Source: Chloroflexota bacterium (GTDB lineage: Bacteria > Chloroflexota > UBA5177 > JANWHV01). From it: a stretch of DNA of 8,226 nt. The stretch's first letter is position 1, and every line of letters begins with the position of its first letter. Below, piece after piece: positions 1 to 7,506 of this stretch. A program made the position numbers and the translations under genes. The stretch is from positions 1-8,226 of the forward strand of contig JAICHN010000237.1 in assembly GCA_025924845.1 (NCBI GenBank), in the 5' to 3' direction. Below the pieces are notes generated by a model. The model worked only from the letters and a program-made list of their open reading frames with translations. It did not search any database and was not told the origin of the DNA.

Positions 1-110
1 AACAGGGAGAGGCTTCGCCCGCAGACATGCAGCCCTGCCCCCACCCCGCGCGCCGGGCTCCAGTCCCAGGGCCGCCCTCTACCCATGCCGCTCAACCTGG
101 GCCGCTTCAT
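1..110 (-). other. Possible start of a downstream ORF, cut by the window edge
   Basis: On the minus strand an ATG at 110-108 overlaps the exporter's TGA stop (109-107) in an ATGA arrangement, which is typical of translational coupling. The frame stays open for about 36 codons to the window edge. The predicted peptide is rich in Gly, Arg and Pro and matches no family I recognise. The underlying DNA (1-80) is GC-rich and could equally be an intergenic repeat. No separate ribosome-binding site is visible. Only the overlap geometry favours a gene, so this is a weak call. Confidence 0.15.
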
Positions 111-1984
111 GGTTCGTTCGCGTATTGGGCAGCCTGCAAGCGGTAGAGACGGGCATAGGCACCGTCGCGGGCCAGCAACTCAGCGTGGGTGCCTTCCTCC
201 TGGACCTGTCCCTCTGCCAGATAGAGGATGCGATCCGCCATGCGCACGGTGGAGAAGCGATGGCTGATCAACAGGGTAAGTCGGCCACGGGTCAACTCCT
301 GGAAATGCCGATATACCTCGTACTCCGTTTGCACGTCCAGCGCCGCGGTCGGCTCGTCCAGCACCAGCACCTGGCCGTCGCGCAGAAAAGCCCGGGCCAG
401 CGCCAATTTCTGCCACTCACCACCGGAAAGATCCCGCCCGCCGAAGCCGCGGCCCAGGAGTGTGTCCAGCCCCTCGGGCAGCGAGGTGAGCAGCACATCG
501 GCGCGGACTCGCGCCGCGGCTTCCTCCAGCCGAGCACGGTCGCCCAGGGCCTCCAGCCGACCAAGGCCGATGTTCTCCGCGGCGGTGAGTTCGTAGCACA
601 CGTAGTCCTGGAAGATGGCGCCCATCTCCATGCGCAGATCCTCCAGATCATAGTCCCGCAGATCCACGCCGTCCAGGAGGATTCGTCCGGCGGTCGGATC
701 GTAGAGCCGGAATAGCAGCTTGACGACGGTGGTCTTGCCGGCGCCGTTCTGCCCGACCAGCGCCACGCTCTCGTGCGGGTCCAGGTGGAAGGAAAGGTCG
801 CGCAGCACCGGAGTGGACTGGTCTGGATAGCAGAAACTCACCTGCTCGAACACGATGCCCTGCCGGATCGGGCGCGGGGCCGGACTCGGATTCACGGGTT
901 GGGGAAGATCAGCGGGCGCATCAAGCACCCGGAACAGGCTGGGCATCATGCGGAACGTGGAGGGGAGAAGTTCGAGCAGGTAACTGATCTGCTGGACCTG
1001 AGCCTGCAGCATGGTCGCCGCGCCGCCATAGAGCACCAGATCGCCGACTGGACGCCGGCCGTGGGCCACGAGCCATACGACCGCCACATACACCCCCGCC
1101 CCGGCCGCCGTGCCCAGCAAGGCACTGGCGGTGAGGCCGGCAAGCAGCCGACGACGCAGCCGGTCTATCTCGCCGAGCGTACGGGCAAACATGGCATCGT
1201 AGCGGGCGCGAAAGAACGGGACCAGATCGTAGAGCCGCACATCCTTGGCGGGCTGCGGAGTCAGGGTTACCTCACGATAATACTCCAGTCGGCGCGATTC
1301 GGGCGTCTGAAAATAAATCAGCCCGTTCGTCTGATTGCTTGCCGTCAGTTGCCGAGAGAGTGAGGGCAGGGTCGCGAGAATCACCAGGACCGGCATCAGC
1401 GGATGGAGACCGGTGCATACCACCAACAGGCTGGTGGCCGTCAAAAGCGCGGCCAACGCGGACGTGGCAGTGGTTACCAGTTGGATCCCCAGCCTGGAAG
1501 CCTGCGTGCGGGCCCGAGCCAGGTCATCGGCAAAGGCGGGATCCTCGAAGCGCGCCAGGCCCTGCCAGCGATTGGCCGCCCGGATCAGATCCCTGCCCAC
1601 GGAGGCGGTGAGCCGATCGCCGGTCAGGTCTCGGCAGGTTTGGACCACCGGCCCGAGCAGTTGGCCGGCAACGATGCCCAGGGCGGCGAGTACGGCCCAG
1701 TCGCTCAGGCTCAACCGGGTCGCCAGCCGATCTGGTATCCGGCCCAGGCCGGCGTCCAGTGCCGCCCGGTCGAGAAAAGTACGGAAGAACACCAATTCGA
1801 GCGGGGCCAGGATAGCCTGCAGCGCCAACAAGGCAACAAGTAGGAGCAACAGACGCGGGCAGCTCCGCCAAAACAGACGCAGTACCAGCTTGCCTAGATG
1901 CCCGATGGCGCGGAGGTCGTGGAGCAAGGGCCGAGCGGCGGGCGGCTCGGGCTCGTCATCTTCCTCGCCAAAGAACTTTACCAT
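107..1984 (-). CDS. ABC exporter half-transporter (fused permease and ATPase)
   Basis: This 625-residue membrane protein should work as a dimer, exporting a substrate (lipid, peptide or drug; not predictable) using ATP. The N-terminal 360 residues are the permease, with hydrophobic segments near 44-70, 92-115, 168-210 and 280-340. The ATPase follows: Walker A GQNGAGKT at 411-418, Q-loop Gln459, signature LSGGEWQK at 519-526, Walker B VLVLDEP at 539-545 with catalytic Glu544, and switch His575. All nucleotide-binding motifs are intact. The length is normal for the ABCB/MsbA-like class, and an acidic, Pro-rich stretch (residues 7-17) precedes the first helix. The ATG at 1984 has a modest GAGAGG about 10 nt upstream. 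The gene lies 74 bp beyond the MazF-type toxin on the same strand and may be read through from it. No precursor peptide or maturation enzyme is visible that would make it a peptide exporter. Confidence 0.93.
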   Translation of the reverse strand: MVKFFGEEDDEPEPPAARPLLHDLRAIGHLGKLVLRLFWRSCPRLLLLLVALLALQAILAPLELVFFRTFLDRAALDAGLGRIPDRLATRLSLSDWAVLAALGIVAGQLLGPVVQTCRDLTGDRLTASVGRDLIRAANRWQGLARFEDPAFADDLARARTQASRLGIQLVTTATSALAALLTATSLLVVCTGLHPLMPVLVILATLPSLSRQLTASNQTNGLIYFQTPESRRLEYYREVTLTPQPAKDVRLYDLVPFFRARYDAMFARTLGEIDRLRRRLLAGLTASALLGTAAGAGVYVAVVWLVAHGRRPVGDLVLYGGAATMLQAQVQQISYLLELLPSTFRMMPSLFRVLDAPADLPQPVNPSPAPRPIRQGIVFEQVSFCYPDQSTPVLRDLSFHLDPHESVALVGQNGAGKTTVVKLLFRLYDPTAGRILLDGVDLRDYDLEDLRMEMGAIFQDYVCYELTAAENIGLGRLEALGDRARLEEAAARVRADVLLTSLPEGLDTLLGRGFGGRDLSGGEWQKLALARAFLRDGQVLVLDEPTAALDVQTEYEVYRHFQELTRGRLTLLISHRFSTVRMADRILYLAEGQVQEEGTHAELLARDGAYARLYRLQAAQYANEP

Positions 1985-2058
1985 TGCGGCTTAGCCTCTC
2001 GCTGCACATGCCCGCACAGGCGTACCAGTATGCCGGGCCGGCCGCTGGTTCTGCAACT

Positions 2059-2520
2059 CTACAGGAGGTCCAGTGTACCTCCCGTTTGTGTAGGCACATC
2101 CGACGAACGTGGTCTGTCCCCGATTAAGAGCGCCGGTCTCCCAGCTCGATGCGAAGGAAGGCGCGAGAGATTGAGCAGATTGTTAAGACGGCGAGCTATC
2201 TGGGCCATGGCCCCTGGTGATAGTCTTCCGGCGTAGCCGTTCAGCCGCTGAACCGATATAGATCGGATCGCGTCACAGAGCACCACGCTCGTCTGTCCCT
2301 GATGAGCATCCGGCGCCCCTAAGCGCACATGCCAACGAACGCCGCGATCGGTACGGGTCATCGGCGCCACGATCACCAGGTCAGCTGGTCCATGATTCAA
2401 GAGGTTCGTGGATATAATGACGGCTGGACGTGTCCCACCCTGTTCATGGCCTTGTATTGGGTCGAGTTGAACGATCCATATATCGCCGAAGCTTGGCCGG
2501 GTCGGGTTAATGGGTTGCAT
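2059..2520 (-). CDS. mazF: MazF/PemK-type mRNA interferase toxin with a C-terminal extension
   Basis: This is the toxin of a type II toxin-antitoxin pair, expected to be a sequence-specific endoribonuclease cleaving mRNA in the cytoplasm until bound by its antitoxin. The family pattern is clear: FGDIWIVQLDP (residues 11-21), the EQGGTRPAVIIS loop with Arg31 (26-37), the APMT strand (52-55) and LCDAIRSIS (81-89). The ATG at 2520 gives 153 residues and overlaps the antitoxin stop by 14 bp, implying coupled translation. An in-frame ATG at 2529 is also possible, and neither has a strong ribosome-binding site. The MazF fold should end near residue 118 (LLNL); the last 35 residues (about 2062-2166) have no counterpart in ordinary 110-115-residue MazF proteins. 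That tail overlaps a repeat-like sequence and a short hairpin, so it was probably added by readthrough or insertion. Confidence 0.9.
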   Translation of the reverse strand: MQPINPTRPSFGDIWIVQLDPIQGHEQGGTRPAVIISTNLLNHGPADLVIVAPMTRTDRGVRWHVRLGAPDAHQGQTSVVLCDAIRSISVQRLNGYAGRLSPGAMAQIARRLNNLLNLSRLPSHRAGRPALLIGDRPRSSDVPTQTGGTLDLL

Positions 2521-2794
2521 CAAGACCATCCAGCAAGGTTGCGTCCCATATCGCCAACTCTGCTTGCCAGTCCGCCCAGGCATCTGGATCCTCTCGCAAA
2601 CGGGCATACGCGACGTTCGATTCCTCGGCCATGGTCACCCGATCATAGACATCGATAGCACGAGCGATCAGCCGGGCGAGCGGGATGTCCGCTTCCCTGG
2701 CTAATTCCACAAGGCGATCATACGTGTCGCGGTCAACTCGCACGCTCATGTGCGCACGGGCGGTGATTTGCCGCCCAAGCGATTCAGTTGCCAT
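2507..2794 (-). CDS. MazE-like ribbon-helix-helix antitoxin
   Basis: This 95-residue antitoxin should neutralise the overlapping MazF-type toxin and repress the shared promoter. Near residues 15-23 there is a short strand (AHMSVRVDR), followed by two helices (about 24-50) typical of ribbon-helix-helix (CopG/MazE-type) DNA-binding domains. An acidic, Trp-containing tail (about 55-95, including DPDAWADW) is the usual toxin-binding part. The open frame runs upstream to 2878, but the ATG at 2794 is preferred: an excellent AAGGAG (2802-2807) sits 7 nt before it, and a good -10 element (2836-2841) lies upstream, inside the longer frame. Its last codons overlap the toxin start, the standard antitoxin-first order. 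The family call rests on domain pattern and context. The symbol is left empty because such antitoxins vary. Confidence 0.85.
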   Translation of the reverse strand: MATESLGRQITARAHMSVRVDRDTYDRLVELAREADIPLARLIARAIDVYDRVTMAEESNVAYARLREDPDAWADWQAELAIWDATLLDGLDATH

Positions 2795-2833
2795 AGATCT
2801 GCTCCTTAGGGCAAGGCAATTTTCCTTCCTAAC

Positions 2834-2859
2834 GCAGTATAGCAAGATGTAGGCAGTAT
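2834..2859. repeat. GCAGTAT direct repeats, candidate antitoxin operator
   Basis: GCAGTAT occurs at 2834-2840 and again at 2853-2859, a 19-bp period (nearly two helical turns). The first copy overlaps the -10 element. Ribbon-helix-helix antitoxins commonly bind spaced short repeats over their own promoter, so this is a plausible autorepression site. Two 7-mers in AT-rich DNA could also arise by chance. Confidence 0.3.
2836..2844 (-). promoter_or_regulatory. Extended -10 promoter of the MazEF-type operon
   Basis: Read on the minus strand, TATACT (2836-2841) is preceded by TGC (2842-2844), giving an extended -10 element. No good -35 box stands 17 bp upstream, which an extended -10 can tolerate. 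It lies about 40 bp before the antitoxin ATG, in an AT-rich island that contrasts with the surrounding GC-rich DNA. Confidence 0.5.
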
Positions 2860-3009
2860 TTACGACAGATATAGACACATATTCCTATGGATGTAGCTGA
2901 TGAGCAACATGCGCGCTATACCCGGGTTCTGACTGGAAGCGGCGTTGCGCCACCCGCCTCAGGCTAATCAGTAGAGAAGCCTCGCGTGATCGGTCGGGCA
3001 ACACATGCA

Positions 3010-3044
3010 TCGACAAGCGGATAGCCGAGCGAACGGCTTGTCGA
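3010..3044. repeat. 9-bp inverted repeat, 17-nt loop
   Basis: TCGACAAGC (3010-3018) and GCTTGTCGA (3036-3044) are perfect inverted arms around a 17-nt loop. The repeat sits 21 bp beyond the clpE terminator hairpin. It could be a second RNA hairpin, a protein-binding site or the scar of a small mobile sequence. There is no U-run, so it is not a typical terminator. Confidence 0.4.
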
Positions 3045-3065
3045 CCAGATAGATGCTAAACAGCA

Positions 3066-3103
3066 AAGGGGTCGGTACGGTTTTCACACCGTACCGACCC
3101 CTT
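3066..3103 (-). terminator. Strong hairpin terminator after clpE
   Basis: A perfect 15-bp stem (3066-3080 paired with 3089-3103) closes an 8-nt loop (TTTTCACA). It starts 36 bp after the clpE stop. The stem core is GGGGTCGGTACGG. The downstream side on the minus strand reads CCCCTTTGCTGTTT, a weak U-rich tail, so this is an imperfect intrinsic terminator. The symmetry also allows it to act on plus-strand transcripts. Confidence 0.7.
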
Positions 3104-3139
3104 CTCTTGCTGAGCGCCCTCAAGGGGTGCGCAGGGTGC

Positions 3140-5368
<2,229 letters not shown>

Positions 5369-5407
5369 TACATTGATCCTCTCGGTAGATAGGCTCGGAG
5401 CCGACGT

Positions 5408-5851
5408 TTACTCGGTGCGTGAGAGTCGGCAGGGTGGACGGCCGCGGGGACGGCGCGGAGGGGCCAGAGTGGCCGCGAAGGCGGCCAACAGCTCATCGGC
5501 CTGAATATTCTCGCCGGCGGCGACCAGATAGCCACGCGTCCATAGAGTGGGAATAGTGGTCAACTCCTTATACGTCCGGCGCAACGCGCTGGATGAATGC
5601 GCCTTCAGCCCGCACACAATGCTGTGCGGCGACATCATGGGCGGGGCATGCACCACCAGGTAGACCAGGGACGGCTGGATATGCACCGCACGGAGGTCCA
5701 CGGCCAGGAGGGCCGCTTTCTCGCGGAGCAACGCGTCCAGGGCGTCGGCGATCTCGCCCACCAGTACCGGCTTTGCCCGCATCGATCCCCACGCGAAGTG
5801 GTAGATCAGCGGCCTGGGCCGGCAACTAATGTGTATATATGTCACGTCCAT
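5408..5851 (-). CDS. IS200/IS605-type TnpA relative lacking its catalytic residues
   Basis: The 147-residue product aligns by eye over its whole core with Y1 (IS200-type) transposases: IYHFAWG (16-22), a helix with DALDALLREKA (36-46), the strand before the active site, APPMMSPHSIV (69-79), GLKAHSSSALRR (81-92) and PTLWTRGYLVAAG (101-113). In active enzymes the site reads P-D-H-x-H and a catalytic Tyr lies in the last helix. Here the first reads P-S-L-V-Y (residues 60-64) and the Tyr position appears to be Phe125. Both HUH histidines and the nucleophile are therefore gone, yet the frame is intact. The Pro/Arg-rich tail (131-147) is extra. It is either a decaying transposase that has not yet acquired a stop or a domesticated nucleic-acid-binding protein. 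The ATG at 5851 is needed to keep the first strand. The -10 box lies only 7 bp upstream, so translation may be leaderless. Confidence 0.8.
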   Translation of the reverse strand: MDVTYIHISCRPRPLIYHFAWGSMRAKPVLVGEIADALDALLREKAALLAVDLRAVHIQPSLVYLVVHAPPMMSPHSIVCGLKAHSSSALRRTYKELTTIPTLWTRGYLVAAGENIQADELLAAFAATLAPPRRPRGRPPCRLSRTE

Positions 5852-5858
5852 ATACTGA

Positions 5859-5887
5859 ATTATAGCCTGAGTTGACTATAATGCAAA
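5859..5887 (-). promoter_or_regulatory. Promoter of the TnpA-like gene, -10 within a palindrome
   Basis: On the minus strand TATAAT (5859-5864) is a perfect -10 box, with TTTGCA (5882-5887) as a partial -35 at 17-bp spacing. Predicted initiation falls at or next to the ATG at 5851. ATTATAG (5859-5865) and CTATAAT (5876-5882) form perfect inverted arms with a 10-nt gap, so the -10 box lies in a palindrome whose other arm is a TATAAT on the plus strand. Confidence 0.5.
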
Positions 5888-6154
5888 CTAGCCGAATGGG
5901 TAGGAGATACCCTGACCGCGGAGGTTGGGCTGTGGCTGGAGACGGCGCGGCTCTGGGTGCGAGCCGAGCCGGCCAGGGGTGCCTTCGAGCCTCCCCTGCT
6001 TCGTCTCGCCACGCGCGAGGGCCGTAAGATTCTTTACCCCGAGGAGGAGGCCGAGCAGCGCGATGCCCGTGAACAAGCCTATGCCGCCGGCCTGGCCGAG
6101 ATAGCGCGGCTCCGTCGGCAGTTGGGTGAATCGGCACCCGACTTCTCCGCCTGA
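5882..6154 (+). pseudogene. C-terminal remnant of a Uma2-type protein
   Basis: The plus-strand frame from just after a TAA (5879-5881) to the TGA at 6152-6154 encodes about 90 residues with the look of the C-terminus of Uma2-family (restriction-endonuclease-fold) proteins: GLWLETARLWVR, then a short linker, ILYPEEEAEQRDA, and a charged coiled coil ending AEIARLRRQLGE. The N-terminal domain with the catalytic acids and lysine is absent. No ATG with a ribosome-binding site begins the frame; GTG at 5957 is the only plausible start and would remove the conserved part. I read it as a decayed fragment left by a deletion or insertion. The family call rests on the tail pattern and is moderately secure. 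Confidence 0.5.
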
Positions 6155-6160
6155 GTCCAA

Positions 6161-6319
6161 TCAGCTCGCTTTGTAGATATTGTGGCTGCCGACGGAGATG
6201 TAGCTCGCTTTAATGCCCACCACGTAGTCGCCGTGAATAACACGGAAGATATCGTCATGGCCGACTATACCTCGTTCGCGCACGTTGACGATAGAGCAGT
6301 CAGAGCGTATAGTAATCAT
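6161..6319 (-). CDS. Doubtful 52-residue ORF opposite the AbrB-PIN promoter
   Basis: An ATG at 6319 is preceded by GGAAGG with 8 nt to the start, and the frame runs 52 codons to 6161. The product begins MITIRSDCSIVNVRERGI and continues with a mixed helix-strand pattern. The segment around VRERGIVGHDDIFRVIHG faintly resembles small DUF4258-type proteins, but the conserved first histidine is missing. It is antisense to the promoter and leader of the AbrB-PIN operon, and no promoter of its own is visible. It may be a remnant of an older small gene or chance. I do not recognise a function. Confidence 0.25.
   Translation of the reverse strand: MITIRSDCSIVNVRERGIVGHDDIFRVIHGDYVVGIKASYISVGSHNIYKAS
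6285..6313 (+). promoter_or_regulatory. Sigma-70-type promoter of the AbrB-PIN operon
   Basis: TTGACG (6285-6290) and TATAGT (6308-6313) are separated by exactly 17 bp, each matching the housekeeping consensus at five of six positions. Initiation near 6320 gives a leader of about 45 nt before the ATG at 6365. This also argues against an upstream start for the antitoxin. Confidence 0.65.
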
Positions 6320-6321
6320 CG

Positions 6322-6336
6322 GTGGGACCTTCCCAC
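6322..6336 (+). promoter_or_regulatory. Inverted repeat at the transcription start, candidate operator
   Basis: GTGGGA (6322-6327) and TCCCAC (6331-6336) are perfect arms around CCT. The site lies at the predicted start of the antitoxin-toxin mRNA, a usual place for autorepression by an AbrB-type antitoxin. It could also form a small 5' hairpin in the leader. Confidence 0.4.
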
Positions 6337-6364
6337 GAGCCGGATTGGGAAAGGATGTGAGGGA

Positions 6365-6709
6365 ATGGCAGGGGCAGAAGCGACCGCCGGCTTCGCGCAT
6401 CTGGACGAGAAGGGGCGCATGCCTATCGCGAAGCCGATTCGCGACGCATTTGGTCTGCATGCCGGATCGACCGTGGCCTGGGTCAAGGTCGGTGGTGGCC
6501 TGATGATCATTCCCCAGGACGAGCATCTGGCTCAGGTCATGGAGGATGCCGCGGCCGCGCTTGAACGCGTCGGGCTAACCGTTGATCACCTTCTGGCCGG
6601 CCTTGATGAGGCGCGTGACGAAGTGGTGACCGAGCATTACGGCGCCGAATTCATGGACAAGATCAAATCTCTCGCCGCGGAATCGGACGTCGCGGAAAAT
6701 AGATCATAG
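6365..6709 (+). CDS. AbrB/MazE/SpoVT-type antitoxin
   Basis: The 114-residue product should bind the PIN toxin encoded downstream and repress the operon. Residues about 10-52 carry the swapped-hairpin AbrB pattern: FAHLDEKGRMPIAKPIRDAF, then a Gly-containing turn and strands WVKVGGGLMIIPQD. The helical, acidic remainder (about 53-114) is the expected toxin-binding region. The open frame extends upstream to 6182, but the ATG at 6365 is chosen: AAAGGA (6350-6355) lies 9 nt upstream, a promoter lies at 6285-6313, and the extra N-terminal residues do not resemble the family. The stop is 9 nt before the toxin ATG. The PIN partner would make this a VapB-like antitoxin by function, though the fold is AbrB. 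Confidence 0.85.
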   Translation: MAGAEATAGFAHLDEKGRMPIAKPIRDAFGLHAGSTVAWVKVGGGLMIIPQDEHLAQVMEDAAAALERVGLTVDHLLAGLDEARDEVVTEHYGAEFMDKIKSLAAESDVAENRS

Positions 6710-6718
6710 ACGCCCTTT

Positions 6719-7201
6719 ATGTTGGAAGAACCGGCACAATCTTCGCGCCTATTTCTGGACGCGGGTATTGTTATCGACGGCGCATATAACCGTTGGGGGG
6801 CGTCCAAAGGAGTGCTTATCCTTACGGCGCTCCGCGCTAATTTCCACGCGGTGGTTGCCGAGCCCGTCCACGAGGAAATCACTCGCAACCTGCGTAAGCG
6901 GACCGCCACTCTTCCTGATCGGGAAGCCAAGAATATCCTGACTGGTCTAGAGGACTGGTACAAGATCGCGCGCCCGCGGCGCTTGCCATGGCCGACCGCC
7001 GAAGAGATGGAAGCCCATGCCGGCCTTCTCGCTGCCGTGCGCCACCTCAACGATATGCCTGCGGTCGTGGCCGCCGTTCTTGCGCGTCCAGACTGGGTAC
7101 TCTCCACCAACACCGAGCACTGGAACCAAGAGTTTGCCCGGCGTACCGGCTTGCGCGTAGCACATCCGGCGGCCTTCTTGGAGAGCTTGCGGACCTCCTG
7201 A
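6719..7201 (+). CDS. PIN-domain RNase toxin (VapC-like)
   Basis: This 160-residue protein is the probable toxin of the AbrB-type pair; PIN toxins are metal-dependent RNases that cleave tRNA, rRNA or mRNA. The N-terminal strand LFLDAGIVIDGAY supplies Asp14, a second acidic cluster EPVHEEI (48-54) follows, and LNDMPAVVAAVL (110-121) supplies Asp112. The last strand VLSTNTEHWN (127-136) has Asn131 and Glu133 where many PIN proteins have Asp, so the fourth metal ligand may be Glu133 or absent. It starts 9 nt after the antitoxin stop with no clear ribosome-binding site, suggesting coupled translation. It is somewhat longer than the usual 130-140 residues. The gene ends about 25 bp before a remnant encoded on the opposite strand, with no clear terminator between. 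Confidence 0.85.
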   Translation: MLEEPAQSSRLFLDAGIVIDGAYNRWGASKGVLILTALRANFHAVVAEPVHEEITRNLRKRTATLPDREAKNILTGLEDWYKIARPRRLPWPTAEEMEAHAGLLAAVRHLNDMPAVVAAVLARPDWVLSTNTEHWNQEFARRTGLRVAHPAAFLESLRTS

Positions 7202-7225
7202 TCCGCGGTAAGGAGGCGGGCGCGC

Positions 7226-7360
7226 CTAGAGCTCCGCCTCAATGCGGGTCAGGAGGTCGCGCACCGCCAGGCGGTCGGCCCAGCGTTCCAGCCATGCACG
7301 GTCGAGATCGGGGCCGGAAATGGCGAGAACCCCCGCGATGTCGCGCCGTTGCTGCTCCCC
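7226..7360 (-). pseudogene. C-terminal remnant of a nucleotidyltransferase-like (DUF6036-type) gene
   Basis: In a minus-strand frame different from that of the ParE-like ORF, DNA from about 7360 to the TAG at 7226-7228 encodes EQQRRDIAGVLAISG, then LDRAWLERWADRLAVRDLL and an acidic end. This is the characteristic tail of nucleotidyltransferase-fold proteins of the DUF6036 kind (W/RxDI.GVL...G..LD..YL..WA..L.V.DLL). The catalytic part is absent. The fragment abuts the ParE-like N-terminus with no stop between frames, as expected if a deletion fused two neighbouring genes. The family assignment is from memory of the pattern and is moderately secure. Confidence 0.5.
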
Positions 7361-7506
7361 AGCATATCGGCCAGGGTTGTGATTGCCTTCTCCAAGCCCT
7401 CAAACCAATGCAGGCCGGTTTCCCCAGCCTGTTGAGCGATAAGCCGGCTCAGGAGACTATCGGCGCCACGTTCGGCCCTGGCAGTGATTTCAACCCTATA
7501 GGCCAT
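7249..7506 (-). pseudogene. Truncated ParE/RelE-family toxin
   Basis: The first 47 or so residues of this 85-codon ORF match ParE/RelE toxins: MAYRVEITARAERGADSLLS, then a helix ending HWFEGLEKAITTLAD. An intact family member would continue with a Pro/Cys/Leu turn and the strands carrying the basic C-terminal motif. Here the sequence after residue 48 is a Ser/Pro/Ala-rich string with no family features, because the DNA is the remnant of a nucleotidyltransferase-like gene read in another frame. The toxin is therefore very likely inactive. Its ATG overlaps the antitoxin stop by 11 bp, so the upstream organisation of the pair is preserved. The break lies near 7360. Confidence 0.65.

Larger units (their letters stand above)
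2795..3139. other. Non-coding gap between clpE and the MazEF-type operon
   Basis: This stretch of 345 bases has no convincing coding sequence on either strand. It contains the antitoxin promoter and ribosome-binding site (2802-2859), a 9-bp inverted repeat (3010-3044) and the strong hairpin after clpE (3066-3103). Between about 2880 and 3005 I see no recognisable element, and no tRNA-like fold. Confidence 0.7.

Noticed and set aside
125..1994. Plus-strand open frames up to 219 codons opposite the ABC exporter
   Set aside because: The exporter frame explains the region fully. The antisense products are low-complexity and Arg/Ser- or Gln/Gly-rich.
2064..2082. GGAGGT/ACCTCC hairpin as a terminator of the MazEF-type operon
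   Set aside because: It lies within the last toxin codons and has no U-run on the minus strand. It is mentioned instead as part of the repeat-like tail.
2795..2878. Upstream start at 2878 for the MazE-like antitoxin
   Set aside because: The extension covers the AT-rich promoter, and the strong AAGGAG serves the ATG at 2794.
6182..6364. 61 extra N-terminal residues for the AbrB-type antitoxin
   Set aside because: The promoter lies inside this stretch, and the ATG at 6365 has a proper ribosome-binding site. The residues do not resemble the family.
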